DNA of 64,000 nt, taken from positions 26,140-90,139 of the forward strand of contig JAGBCA010000014.1 of assembly GCA_017938205.1 (NCBI GenBank), written 5' to 3'. Below, in pieces: positions 32,927 to 43,327 of this stretch. The notes under the pieces were generated by a model. The model was given only the letters and a program-made list of their open reading frames with translations. It was not told where the DNA came from and did not search any database. This DNA comes from Clostridia bacterium (GTDB taxonomy: Bacteria; Bacillota; Clostridia; Oscillospirales; CAG-272). Position numbers and translations under genes: made by a program. Each line of letters opens with the position of its first letter. Within the stretch, counting starts at the first letter, position 1.

Positions 32927-35155
32927 CTAAAAGGTCTCGTTGCTCTCCGATCGCACGCGCTCACAGAGCGTGGTATACCTTAGCACCCGACGATCGTTAC
33001 GTACCATCTGCTCCACAACCGAGACACATCCGACGAGGATCACCATGCTTCTTGCACGCGTGATCGCGGTATAGAGAAGATTTCTCGTCATCAGCATGGG
33101 TGCACAGGGAAACACGGGAATGATCACCACGGGATATTCGCTCCCCTGGCTTTTATGCACCGTGATCGCATACGCGAGATCCAGCTGCTCCAATATTTCG
33201 AAGGGATAATCCGCCAGGCGATCGTCAAAGCGGATCAACATCCGCTCCTCGTGCGGCAGGATCTGCTCGATCACGCCGATATCGCCGTTGAAGATTCCCA
33301 TGCCGGTAAGGCCGTTTTTCTCCCATTCGATCTCGTAATTGTTGACCGTTTGCATCACGCGGTCGCCCTCACGGAAAAGCACGCCGTGGTGCAGGCGTTC
33401 TTTTTTTACGCTCGTTTTTGGGTTCATGGATTCTCTGAGCGTTTTATTGAGTATCTCAACGCCGCCACTCCCCTTGCGTGAGGGGGTGATGACCTGGATG
33501 CGGTCGCGGATCGATGCGCCGTAGGTTTTCGGCAGGCGGCGGAAGATCAGCTCGCTGACCGTTGTGGCAATGCTCGACTCGTCCTCACGGCGCACGAAAA
33601 AGAAATCTCCGCTCGTGGCGCTGAGAATGGGCATCTGCCCCTCGTTGATCTTATGCGCATTCGTAACGATGAGGCTCTTTTCGGATTGGCGAAAGATCTC
33701 CGTGAGGCAAACCGTTGGGATCTCTTCGCTGCGGATCAGATCCGCCAGCACGTTTCCCGCGCCAACCGAGGGAAGCTGGTTTGCATCACCGATGAGGATC
33801 AGACGGCTGCCGCGGCGCATAGCGCGCAACAGAGCCTCAAAAAGATACAGATCGATCATGGATGCCTCATCCACGATCACGACCGTTTCGTCAAGCGTTG
33901 CGTGCTCATTACGATTGAAGCGAGGCTCCTTGCCCTCGGTGCGCTCCATTTCCAGCATACGGTGCACGGTTTTTGCCTCCGCGCCCGTTGCGCTGCTCAT
34001 GCGCTTAGCGGCACGCCCTGTGGGCGCGGCAAGGACGGTTTTCTGCCCGAGACTCTCAAAGATCGAGAGCATGGCCTTAACGACTGTGGTTTTTCCCGTT
34101 CCCGGGCCGCCCGTGAGGATCATCATTCCTCCGTCCAACGCAGAAAAAATCGCTTTTCTTTGAAGCGTTTCGTATTCAACGCCCATTTGCGCCTCGACCT
34201 TTGCGATCAGGGCGGAAATATCCGCGCCCGAAAAGCACGGGGCTTCTCGCAGCAGACGGCCGATGCGCCGCGCCGCATAAGACTCCGCAGCGGCAACGCG
34301 GTTCAGCATAATGTAGGCCGTGCCCTCGTCATGAAAAACGTACAGCTTTCGCGAGGCGATCGCCTGATCGAGTGCGCCCACAACCACCGCCTCGGAAACC
34401 GAGATCTCTGCCGCCGTGGCGGCGATCAGCTTCTCTCTTGGCAGGCAGGTGTGGCCGTTGGTATCGGCGTTGTATCTGAGAACGTGCGAGAGCGCGGTAA
34501 TAATACGCGCCTCGCCCTCGGCGGGATAGCCGAGAGAGGCCGCCATGGCATCTACCTTGCAAAAGGGGATGCCGCAGCCCTCGTCACAAAGAATGTATGG
34601 ATTCTTTTCGATCATTCCTACGGCGCCTGCGCCAAAGCTTTTATACACGCGCGCAGATTCGCCCGTGCCAAGGTAATCGCGGCAAAACATCACGACCCGA
34701 CGCAGATCCGTTTGCTCACGGAAGGAGGCGCTGATCTTTGCGGCCTTCTTCATCGTTATGCCGGGAATATCCGCCAGCCATTCGGGATGATTTTCCATCA
34801 CCTCAAAGGTATCGGGGCCAAAGCGGTTGACGAGCTTCAACGCCGTGACAGGGCCGACGCCCTCCACCGTGCGTGAGGAGAGATATTTCAGAATATCGTC
34901 CACCGCCTTCGGCAGACTTTTTTCATAAGAGGTAAAGGAAAACTGACGGCCGTATTCGGGGTGGCGCGTATAGCTGCCGCGCAAAACAAGGCATTCCCCC
35001 TCGCCTGACGGAGGAAGAGTACCAACGGCGGTGATAAGCTCCGCCTCTCCCTCCGACCCCGTCACGGAAAGCTCAAGCACCGTGTAATCCGTTTGGTCAC
35101 TATGAAAAACGATGCTTTCGATCACACCGCTGATCTCGATCTCCTTCGTTTGCAT
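32927..35155 (-). CDS. recD2: ATP-dependent RecD2-like helicase
   Basis: A 742-residue SF1B 5'-3' DNA helicase. It has an N-terminal OB-like and helix-hairpin-helix region (about 1-190), Walker A TGGPGTGKTTVVKAM (near 345), DEAD-like VIVDEASMID, QLPSVGAGNVLADL, and C-terminal YAITVHKSQGSEYPVVI. RecD2 acts in DNA repair and mismatch-repair-linked processes in bacteria lacking RecBC. Length is standard. It lies upstream of mreB on the same strand; the 99-base gap could hold a separate mreB promoter. Confidence 0.94.
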   Translation of the reverse strand: MQTKEIEISGVIESIVFHSDQTDYTVLELSVTGSEGEAELITAVGTLPPSGEGECLVLRGSYTRHPEYGRQFSFTSYEKSLPKAVDDILKYLSSRTVEGVGPVTALKLVNRFGPDTFEVMENHPEWLADIPGITMKKAAKISASFREQTDLRRVVMFCRDYLGTGESARVYKSFGAGAVGMIEKNPYILCDEGCGIPFCKVDAMAASLGYPAEGEARIITALSHVLRYNADTNGHTCLPREKLIAATAAEISVSEAVVVGALDQAIASRKLYVFHDEGTAYIMLNRVAAAESYAARRIGRLLREAPCFSGADISALIAKVEAQMGVEYETLQRKAIFSALDGGMMILTGGPGTGKTTVVKAMLSIFESLGQKTVLAAPTGRAAKRMSSATGAEAKTVHRMLEMERTEGKEPRFNRNEHATLDETVVIVDEASMIDLYLFEALLRAMRRGSRLILIGDANQLPSVGAGNVLADLIRSEEIPTVCLTEIFRQSEKSLIVTNAHKINEGQMPILSATSGDFFFVRREDESSIATTVSELIFRRLPKTYGASIRDRIQVITPSRKGSGGVEILNKTLRESMNPKTSVKKERLHHGVLFREGDRVMQTVNNYEIEWEKNGLTGMGIFNGDIGVIEQILPHEERMLIRFDDRLADYPFEILEQLDLAYAITVHKSQGSEYPVVIIPVFPCAPMLMTRNLLYTAITRARSMVILVGCVSVVEQMVRNDRRVLRYTTLCERVRSESNETF

Positions 35156-35188
35156 GGAGCTCTCCTTTCTTGGGTCGTTAAATTATAA

Positions 35189-35758
35189 TTACACCTCCGC
35201 CTCCTCCTCGTGGCGAGGAAGCGTAACGAAGCGATAGGTATGCTTCGTATCCGGCAGAATTTTTTCCAGAAGATCCGCCATGGAAATGCGGAGACTGGAG
35301 GTATTGATGCAGGGATGCATACCGATGCTCTCGGCATCCTTCAGCTCATCGTCGATCAAAACGCTGACTGCGCATTCGTGATCGTTATAAAGTCCAAGCG
35401 GTGAGAGTGAGCCCGGCGTAATGTCCAAAAGCTTTTCCATAAAGCGTCCGTCTGCAAACGAAAGCCTGGAAACACCGAGAAATGCGGAGAGATCCTTGGT
35501 TTTGAATCTCTTGTCTCCCGGCATCAGGAGAAGATAAAACGCCGTGCTTTGCCGATTGGTCAGAAAAAGATTCTTACAAATGGATGCACCAAGAACCGCA
35601 TCGATCTGCCCACACAGCTCCATCGTTTCTGCGGCCGCATGATCCACCCGATCGTATGTGATGTGGAGCGCATCAAGGCGCTGATACGTTTTTATCTCCT
35701 TTGGGATCCTTGCCGAAAGATCCGTCGGCGCTCCTTGTTCAAGTTTTAAATACGACAT
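35189..35758 (-). CDS. YbaK/ProX-type prolyl-tRNA editing protein
   Basis: About 189 residues with the YbaK fold: VDHAAAETMELCGQIDAVLGASICKNLFLTNR, then LLLMPGDKRFKTKDLS and a TPGSLSPLGLYND block. Such stand-alone editing domains deacylate Ala- or Cys-mischarged tRNA-Pro. The MSYLKLEQ start at 35758 is chosen by homology; no clear Shine-Dalgarno precedes it, and a post-stop palindrome lies just upstream. It may be co-transcribed with the nfn genes. Confidence 0.88.
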   Translation of the reverse strand: MSYLKLEQGAPTDLSARIPKEIKTYQRLDALHITYDRVDHAAAETMELCGQIDAVLGASICKNLFLTNRQSTAFYLLLMPGDKRFKTKDLSAFLGVSRLSFADGRFMEKLLDITPGSLSPLGLYNDHECAVSVLIDDELKDAESIGMHPCINTSSLRISMADLLEKILPDTKHTYRFVTLPRHEEEAEV

Positions 35759-35770
35759 TATCAATCAATA

Positions 35771-35788
35771 TGCAAATAATTGTTTGCT
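35771..35788. repeat. 18-bp palindrome after a stop codon (copy 2)
   Basis: TGCAAATAATTGTTTGCT directly abuts the stop codon of the nfnB-like gene (35789-35791); one mismatch from the 60251 copy. Confidence 0.6.
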
Positions 35789-37210
35789 TTATTTACTTTT
35801 CAGATAGTCATCAATGGCCTTTGCGGCTACCTTGCCTGCCCCCATTGCGGAGATAACGGTTGCCGCTCCGGTAACGGCATCGCCGCCCGCGTACACGCCA
35901 TCCTTGGTGGTCTTCCCCGTTGCTTCCTCAACGATGATACCACCGTGACGGTTCACCTCGAGACCTGCGGTGGTTGCCTTGATCAAGGGGTTCGGGGAGG
36001 TACCGATGGACATGATCACGGTATCCACGTCCAGCACGAACTCACTGCCCTCCACGGCAATGGGACGGCGGCGACCGCGCTCATCCGGCTCGCCGAGCTC
36101 CATGCGGATGCACTTCATGCCGCTGACAAAGCCGTTTTTGGGATCTCTCTTATCCTCGGGATTCTCATAGCCGAGGATCTCTACGGGATTGCAGAGCAGA
36201 CGGAACTCAATTCCCTCCTCCTCTGCGTGCTCAACCTCCTCGCGGCGCGCGGGAAGCTCATCCATTGAGCGGCGGTATACGATATACACCTTCTCCGCGC
36301 CGAGACGTAAAGCGGTTCTCGCGGCATCCATTGCCACGTTTCCGCCGCCCACAACGGCAACACGGCCGCCCTTCATAATGGGGGTGTTGGGATCGTCGCG
36401 GTAAGCCTTCATAAGATTGCTTCTTGTAAGAAACTCGTTGGCAGAATACACACCCTTCAAGCTCTCGCCGGGGATGCCCATAAAGTTCGGCAGACCTGCG
36501 CCCGAGCCGATAAACACAGCCTCAAAGCCCATGCCGAAGAGCTCGTCCACGGTGAGGGTCTTGCCGATGATCATATTGGTCATGATCTCAACACCCATGG
36601 CCTTAAGGTTATCGACCTCCTTCTGCACGATAGCCTTTGGCAGGCGAAACTCCGGAATGCCGTATACGAGAACGCCGCCTGCGGTATGCAATGCCTCAAA
36701 CACGGTGACCTCGTAGCCGAGAAGCGCAAGATCGGATGCACAGGTCAGACCCGAGGGGCCGGAGCCTACGATGGCAACCTTATGGCCGTTTTTCGGTGCG
36801 GTCTTCGGCACGTTGTCGGAATGGGCATTATGATAATCCGCTACGAATCGCTCAAGACGGCCGATGCCAACGGGCTCACCCTTGATACCGCGCACGCACT
36901 TCGCCTCGCACTGCGTTTCCTGCGGGCAAACACGGCCGCATACGGCGGGAAGCCCCGAGGTTTTATGTATGATCTCATACGCACCCTCAAAATCCCCTTC
37001 CTTGATCCTCTCGATGAAGGCAGGGATATGAATGTTTACGGGACAGCCCGCAACGCAGGGCATATTCTTGCAGTTCAGGCAACGGAGTGCCTCGTCGATC
37101 GCCATTTCCTCGGTATAACCCAAGGCGACCTCGTCAAAATTTCTTGCACGCACCAAAGGCTCCTGGGTTGGCATGGGATTCTTTTTCAGACTCATATTCG
37201 GCTTTGCCAT
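35789..37210 (-). CDS. nfnB: NfnB/GltA-like NADPH flavoprotein subunit
   Basis: A 473-residue FAD/NAD(P) oxidoreductase. Two 4Fe-4S motifs lie at the N-terminus (CLNCKNMPCVAGCP, CGRVCPQETQCEAKC), then AIVGSGPSGLTCASDLA for FAD and AVVGGGNVAMDAARTALRLG for NAD(P)H, ending in GGDAVTGAATVISAMGAGK. It is 1 base downstream of the NfnA-like gene. The pair matches NADH-dependent reduced ferredoxin:NADP oxidoreductase (Nfn), an electron-bifurcating enzyme central to redox balance in anaerobes. The alternative reading as a glutamate synthase small subunit is less likely given the partner. Confidence 0.85.
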   Translation of the reverse strand: MAKPNMSLKKNPMPTQEPLVRARNFDEVALGYTEEMAIDEALRCLNCKNMPCVAGCPVNIHIPAFIERIKEGDFEGAYEIIHKTSGLPAVCGRVCPQETQCEAKCVRGIKGEPVGIGRLERFVADYHNAHSDNVPKTAPKNGHKVAIVGSGPSGLTCASDLALLGYEVTVFEALHTAGGVLVYGIPEFRLPKAIVQKEVDNLKAMGVEIMTNMIIGKTLTVDELFGMGFEAVFIGSGAGLPNFMGIPGESLKGVYSANEFLTRSNLMKAYRDDPNTPIMKGGRVAVVGGGNVAMDAARTALRLGAEKVYIVYRRSMDELPARREEVEHAEEEGIEFRLLCNPVEILGYENPEDKRDPKNGFVSGMKCIRMELGEPDERGRRRPIAVEGSEFVLDVDTVIMSIGTSPNPLIKATTAGLEVNRHGGIIVEEATGKTTKDGVYAGGDAVTGAATVISAMGAGKVAAKAIDDYLKSK

Positions 37211-37211
37211 T

Positions 37212-38066
37212 TCATTTTACCTCCTTTTTAAAGAGGTTGCAGGCCTCCTCATATTTATGGTGCTCAAAATCGCGGTACATTGCGCCGCGTGACATTGCTT
37301 CGTCAAAATCCACCTCGTAGCCGTTGAAATCCGGGCCGTCTACGCAGGCAAATTTGGTAACTCTCTTTCCGTCCTGCACGAGCGTGAGGCGGCAGCCGCC
37401 GCACATCCCCGTTCCGTCAATCATGATCGGGTTCATGGAAACGGTGCAGGGAATGCCGTAGGGCTTGGTTGCAAGAGTCACGAACTTCATCATGATCAGG
37501 GGGCCGATCGTGATCACACGGTCAAAGGTCTGCCCTGCGCTGAGCATTTCATTGATCGGAACACATACGTTGCCCTGCCTGCCATACGATCCGTCATCCG
37601 TCATAACAAAGAGCTCCTTGGATGCGGCACGGAACTCATCCTCAAGGATCAAAAGATCCTTATTTCTGAAGCCGATCACAGAGGTCACCTCTGCGCCCTG
37701 CGCCGCCAAAGCCTCGGCAATGGGAAGTGCGATCGCGCAACCGACACCGCCGCCCACGATCAGAACCTTGGAGAGCCCCTCAAGCTCGGTGGGAACACCG
37801 AGAGGGCCTGCAAAATCTGTAATGAACTCCCCCTGCTCCTTCGCGTTCAGCGCCATTGTGGTTGCACCAACGATCTGAAAAATGATCTTCACGGTGCCGC
37901 GCTCTCTATCGTAGCCTGCCACGGTCAAGGGAATTCTCTCCCCTTCCTCATCCACGCGCAGAATGATAAACTGCCCCGGCTGTGCCTTAGCGGCAACGAA
38001 GGGCGCTTCTATTTCCATCAGAGTGACGGTTGGATTCAAAACTTTTTTGGTTACAATGCGATACAT
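37212..38066 (-). CDS. nfnA: NfnA/SudB-like ferredoxin-NAD(P) reductase subunit
   Basis: A 284-residue FAD/NAD-binding protein of the dihydroorotate dehydrogenase electron-transfer type. FAD-binding PGQFIILRVDEEGERIPLT, NAD-binding VLIVGGGVGCAIALP and a C-terminal 2Fe-2S motif CGGCRLTLV...FACVDGPDF are visible. ATG 38066 is preferred because AGAGGA is 8 bases upstream. With the downstream nfnB it forms the Nfn complex that couples NADH and reduced ferredoxin to NADP reduction. Confidence 0.85.
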   Translation of the reverse strand: MYRIVTKKVLNPTVTLMEIEAPFVAAKAQPGQFIILRVDEEGERIPLTVAGYDRERGTVKIIFQIVGATTMALNAKEQGEFITDFAGPLGVPTELEGLSKVLIVGGGVGCAIALPIAEALAAQGAEVTSVIGFRNKDLLILEDEFRAASKELFVMTDDGSYGRQGNVCVPINEMLSAGQTFDRVITIGPLIMMKFVTLATKPYGIPCTVSMNPIMIDGTGMCGGCRLTLVQDGKRVTKFACVDGPDFNGYEVDFDEAMSRGAMYRDFEHHKYEEACNLFKKEVK

Positions 38067-38176
38067 AGCCATTGTCCTCTTTTTAAATATTTTATCATCT
38101 TTATATTATATATGGATTTATCAAAAAAAGCAAGTCCTTGCTTAAAATATTTATAGCAAAAAAATACTTGCATCCG

Positions 38177-38220
38177 AAAAAAAGGCAGAAAACAAGGGAT
38201 GTAGCCCCTGATCTTCTGCC
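38177..38220 (-). terminator. Terminator of the SipW/TasA-like operon
   Basis: Minus strand GGCAGAA/TTCTGCC with inner GGG/CCC pairing, then TTTTTTT (38183-38177). A second inverted repeat, AAGCC/GGCTT, lies at 38236-38286, right after the gene. Confidence 0.8.
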
Positions 38221-38288
38221 CTTTATCGATCAAAAAGCGAAGCCGTTCCAAGCGGCTCTTCAGCACGCTTGCGGAGGCTTTGCGCTAT

Positions 38289-38786
38289 TTATTCTATGAT
38301 CAATGTCTCGCCGTTCTGCACGTAATTTGCCTCGGCGTGGGTTCCCCAGCGTGCGGTCAGCTTTACGGTCTTCGACGTGTTTATCTTGACGGAAAAGGTC
38401 ATTTCCTGATCGCTCGTTTCGCTTCTTTGCAGGCAGTCCGAGTAATAATCTTGCTCCCCTACCCCGATCACGAGATAGCCGGATGCACTTTGCTTCGGAA
38501 GCGCAAGATGAACGGAATATTCTCCCTCTGCCAAAGAAAGCGTTACGGCCTCGGTGGCATCCACCGTTGCGATCGCATCTGCCTCTCCGCTCTTATACAC
38601 AGAAACAGAGAGCATCGATGCATTTTCCGAGCCCTTTACGCTGTTATCCGTATGCATTCCGTCATAAAACCACGCATACGTATCCGTACCGAGAAGAACG
38701 GCACAAACGCAAATGCAAACGATCCCGATCACAAGAAAATGCATAAGCGCTTTAAACGATATTCTGTTTTGACCCTTATAGCTCAT
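38289..38786 (-). CDS. Small secreted protein with SipW-type signal (TasA/CalY-like)
   Basis: About 165 residues: a basic N-terminus, one hydrophobic helix (about 14-34), then GTDTYAWFYDG, which resembles the cleavage region TxAYFTD of SipW-dependent TasA/camelysin-type proteins. The rest is predicted beta-rich and acidic, with no catalytic motif. TasA-type proteins form fibres in biofilm matrix or coat spores. It is 80 bases downstream of a SipW-type signal peptidase in the same operon. ATG 38786 is chosen; a GTG at 38795 is possible. Family membership is inferred from architecture and context more than from sequence identity. Confidence 0.6.
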   Translation of the reverse strand: MSYKGQNRISFKALMHFLVIGIVCICVCAVLLGTDTYAWFYDGMHTDNSVKGSENASMLSVSVYKSGEADAIATVDATEAVTLSLAEGEYSVHLALPKQSASGYLVIGVGEQDYYSDCLQRSETSDQEMTFSVKINTSKTVKLTARWGTHAEANYVQNGETLIIE

Positions 38787-38866
38787 TGCATTCACGTCTC
38801 CTTTTTTAATTTCTATATTTTCGCTTTTCTGCGTGTTTCATTCTTCCGCCGCAAGGGATGAAAATA

Positions 38867-39496
38867 TCAAAGCCCCTCATCCTCAAGCTTTTTATATCTG
38901 TAATAATACCAAACAATGCACAAAGCATAATAAAAGACCATGATCAAAAACGGAATGAGAATACACTTTACGTAACCGTCCGGCGATTTCAAAAACGCAA
39001 AGAAGTTTCCTGCCTCGGGAACCTTGCCCACATATTCTCCTATAACGCGGTCGGATGTGACCTCTGCCTTATCGTTCTTTCCCGTATTCGTACCGAAGGT
39101 AACATAGCCGGTCACGTTGCCGTCCGCATCCTTTTTCACCTCACGGATCATATGCGTGACGTTTTTCATATAGCTTTCGCTATTCGTGGAAACAAAGGCG
39201 ATGATATCCCCCTCCGAAAAGCTCTCTTTTTCTGCCGCCTTACGGATAATGACGATATCGCCCGCGTTGAAATGAACGTCCATGTCCTTATTATTTTCGG
39301 ACTCGCTCATCGAATCGCTCTGCACGATGAAAAATTTAAGGCCGAATACGCTACGATCGTTTCTATCCAGGGAGGTGACCGTAACGATGGTGAAGATCGT
39401 TATACAAACGGGCAAAAGAAACAGAATAAATTTCAAAAGTGAGATCAGCGGTCTGAAGGTTTTTCTTATTTCTTCCAGGATGTCTTCGAAATACAT
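38867..39496 (-). CDS. sipW: SipW-type signal peptidase I
   Basis: A 209-residue membrane protein with an N-terminal helix (about 20-45), the catalytic Ser in VQSDSMSES, and a downstream MKNVTHMIREV in which His replaces the Lys of bacterial type I peptidases. The Ser-His dyad is the ER/archaeal type, typical of SipW. A C-terminal membrane helix (about 180-200) ends the protein. SipW releases TasA-like proteins. AAAGGAG precedes the ATG. It heads the operon with the TasA-like gene. Confidence 0.85.
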   Translation of the reverse strand: MYFEDILEEIRKTFRPLISLLKFILFLLPVCITIFTIVTVTSLDRNDRSVFGLKFFIVQSDSMSESENNKDMDVHFNAGDIVIIRKAAEKESFSEGDIIAFVSTNSESYMKNVTHMIREVKKDADGNVTGYVTFGTNTGKNDKAEVTSDRVIGEYVGKVPEAGNFFAFLKSPDGYVKCILIPFLIMVFYYALCIVWYYYRYKKLEDEGL

Positions 39497-39647
39497 ACTC
39501 GCTCCTTTCTGATTTTTTCGTTTCATGAGCGTGCCGCCTGACGATCGCGGCAAAGCAAGGCAAAAAAATGCTTAACAGATATATTATAGCATAAATTTAT
39601 AGTCTTTGCAATAGATTTTTTTAAAAAAATCGTCGAACGCGGAAGGA

Positions 39648-41684
<2,037 letters not shown>

Positions 41685-41712
41685 TTAACACACGGCCGCA
41701 AAAAAGTCAATT

Positions 41713-41749
41713 AAAAACCGAGAGATCCCTAAAAATCTCTCGGCTTTTT
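41713..41749 (-). terminator. Intrinsic terminator of the cotJ operon
   Basis: Stem AAAACCGAGAGAT/ATCTCTCGGCTTTT with a T-run on the minus strand. Confidence 0.9.
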
Positions 41750-41765
41750 CTGCTATTTTCCGATC

Positions 41766-42380
41766 TTATTTACGTGCGCCCTTGTTCACACGGTATTCGG
41801 GGTTAAAGGCGTAGTAGTTTTTCTGGTTGAGGCTTTCCTGCGTGCGGCGAAGGGCTTCGCCAAAGCGCTGAAAATGCACCACCTCGCGCTGACGGAGGAA
41901 GCGGATGACGTCGTTGACGTCGGGATCATCCGAAAGGCGAAGAATGTTGTCGTAGGTCACGCGGGCCTTCTGCTCTGCGGCAAGATCCTCCATAAGATCC
42001 GCAACGGCATCGCCCTTACTCTGCATAGAGGCGGCGGTATAGGGCATACCGGCGGCGGCGGTGGGATAGATGCCGAGGGTGTGATCCACAAAATATTTGT
42101 CAAAGCCGCCCGCCTTGATCTCGGCAGGGGTGAGCCCCTTTGTGAGCTGATAGAGAATGGCGGCAACCATTTCCTGGTGGCCAAGCTCCTCGCTTCCGAT
42201 GTCCGTCAGCACACCGATGGCCTCGGCCGAGGGCATCGTGTAGCGCTGATTGAGGTAGCGGAGGGCGGCACCGGTTTCCCCATCCGGCCCGCCGAGCTGG
42301 GAAATTATGACACCCGCAAGCTTCGGATTGGGGTTTTTGATTTTTACGGGGTACTGCAGCTTCTTTTCATATATCCACAT
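41766..42380 (-). CDS. cotJC: Manganese-catalase-like spore coat protein CotJC
   Basis: A 204-residue ferritin-fold protein with the CotJC/manganese catalase pattern: ISQLGGPDGETGAALRYLNQRY, DIGSEELGHQEM, EDLAAEQKARVTYDN and REVVHFQRFGEAL, supplying the Glu and His ligands of a dimanganese centre. In Bacillus and Clostridioides it is a coat protein of the spore and may detoxify peroxide. GGAGGA precedes ATG 42380. Third gene of the cotJABC operon. This is the best evidence in the window for endospore formation. Confidence 0.95.
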   Translation of the reverse strand: MWIYEKKLQYPVKIKNPNPKLAGVIISQLGGPDGETGAALRYLNQRYTMPSAEAIGVLTDIGSEELGHQEMVAAILYQLTKGLTPAEIKAGGFDKYFVDHTLGIYPTAAAGMPYTAASMQSKGDAVADLMEDLAAEQKARVTYDNILRLSDDPDVNDVIRFLRQREVVHFQRFGEALRRTQESLNQKNYYAFNPEYRVNKGARK

Positions 42381-42393
42381 ATCGTTTTCCTCC

Positions 42394-42696
42394 CTACTCA
42401 CGCGTGCCGCGGCAGTTCAGAGGTGCATCGGCATCGGGCACATCCCCTTCTCTTTGCCAGGGCCAAGGACCGTCGATCCAGTTCCAGCGGTTGCGGCTGA
42501 CACCTGCCGTTGTGATCGGGCCGTAGTTTGCCTCGTATTCTTCCCTTGCGGCGATCAGGGCATCGAGCGTTTTGTGAAAATAGTCCAGCGCCTGCTTATT
42601 GTCCGGCGCGGCATCCAAAAAGAGCTCCAGCTCCGTTTTTACGAAGGAAAGCTCCTGAATTCTGTGCAAAAGTGCATCCTTATTCATCTTATCCAT
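42394..42696 (-). CDS. cotJB: Spore coat protein CotJB
   Basis: A 100-residue protein with the CotJB signature: ELSFVKTELELFLDAAPDNKQAL near the N-terminus, YGPITTAG, and the WNWIDGPWPWQ tail. It is a small coat component that acts with CotJA and CotJC. Its start overlaps the cotJA stop (GTGATG). GGAGGAA lies 5 bases upstream of ATG 42696. Confidence 0.93.
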   Translation of the reverse strand: MDKMNKDALLHRIQELSFVKTELELFLDAAPDNKQALDYFHKTLDALIAAREEYEANYGPITTAGVSRNRWNWIDGPWPWQREGDVPDADAPLNCRGTRE

Positions 42697-42893
42697 CACA
42701 CTTCCTCCAAGGGCTTATAAAGCTCTTCAAAAAGCGTGCCGTGCTTCAATGCATCGGCATCGGAATACAGCATACGAAAGGCCTGCTTCGGCGCATAGAC
42801 CATAGCAAGCTGAACGCCCTCTGCAGGCATCCAATGCCCGGGGCAGCCGTCCTGCTCGGGATAGACGGGCATTCCGTTTGGTGTTTTATCCAT
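42696..42893 (-). CDS. cotJA: Spore coat protein CotJA
   Basis: A 65-residue acidic protein with the CotJA core QLAMVYAPKQAFRMLYSDADALKHGTLFEELYKPL. It is the first gene of the operon and partners CotJC in the coat. The upstream region (42894-43327) shows no clear sigma-E-type promoter that I can assert. Confidence 0.93.
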   Translation of the reverse strand: MDKTPNGMPVYPEQDGCPGHWMPAEGVQLAMVYAPKQAFRMLYSDADALKHGTLFEELYKPLEEV

Positions 42894-43081
42894 TTTTTCA
42901 CTCTTCCTTTTTTCGTTCTGGCGGCGAAGGCCGCCATTAGCATTGTATGCAAAAAAAGAAATAATGGCAAAAAAACAAAGGGCCGCAAATGGGTGATGTC
43001 CTTATCGGAGAAATAAGATAGGGGTATGGGCGCAGCCCGATGCATTTGTAAAACAAATGCGAAACTTGCAATAAAAACAGA

Positions 43082-43127
43082 AGAGAGAGTGCTTCGGAAG
43101 CAAAATTCCGTAAGACTCTCTCTTTTT
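43082..43127 (-). terminator. Hairpin terminator downstream of the ECF gene
   Basis: AGAGAGAGT/ACTCTCTCT stem enclosing a GCTTC/GAAGC hairpin, followed by T-runs on either strand. The gap 42894-43327 also holds hairpins TGGCGGC/GCCGCCA (42919-42936), GGGC/GCCC (43028-43038) and GCATTTG/CAAATGC (43042-43060). Confidence 0.65.
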
Positions 43128-43144
43128 CTGCTTTTCAGTTTAGA

Positions 43145-43253
43145 GTTATGAGTTATGAATTTGCTATCGCAAACGTTATGATATGATTGCCCTTGCAATC
43201 TTCCACTTGGCGAAGCCAACCATAACGATGCGGAGCATCCCATAACTCATAAC
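43145..43253. repeat. 109-bp cloverleaf-forming inverted-repeat element
   Basis: Perfect 13-bp terminal inverted repeats GTTATGAGTTATG (43145-43157) and CATAACTCATAAC (43241-43253). Inside, a second stem CGTTATG/CATAACG (43174-43180, 43221-43227) is flanked outside by hairpins TTTGC/GCAAA (43160-43173) and GATGC/GCATC (43227-43239). It encloses GATTGC/GCAATC (43185-43200) and TTGGC/GCCAA (43207-43219). The result is a nested branched fold. It resembles a miniature inverted-repeat element; no ORF is supported. Confidence 0.8.
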
Positions 43254-43310
43254 TTGCCCGCATGGGCAATCATAGTTTAGCGTGATTGTCCATTAAGGAC
43301 ATCACGCTAA
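43254..43310. repeat. Two further hairpins beside the 109-bp element
   Basis: TTGCCC/GGGCAA (43254-43269) and a 14-bp stem TTAGCGTGAT-GTCC/GGACATCACGCTAA with one bulge (43277-43310). They lie between the element and the ECF gene stop. Confidence 0.7.
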
Positions 43311-43327
43311 GCAGCCCTTGTTCTTAA

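Noticed and set aside
33653-34876. 407-codon plus-strand open frame
   Set aside because: Shadow of recD2; no recognisable domain.
43277-43310. Terminator for the ECF gene
   Set aside because: The stem is long but no T-run follows on the minus strand; the hairpin at 43082-43127 is the better candidate.
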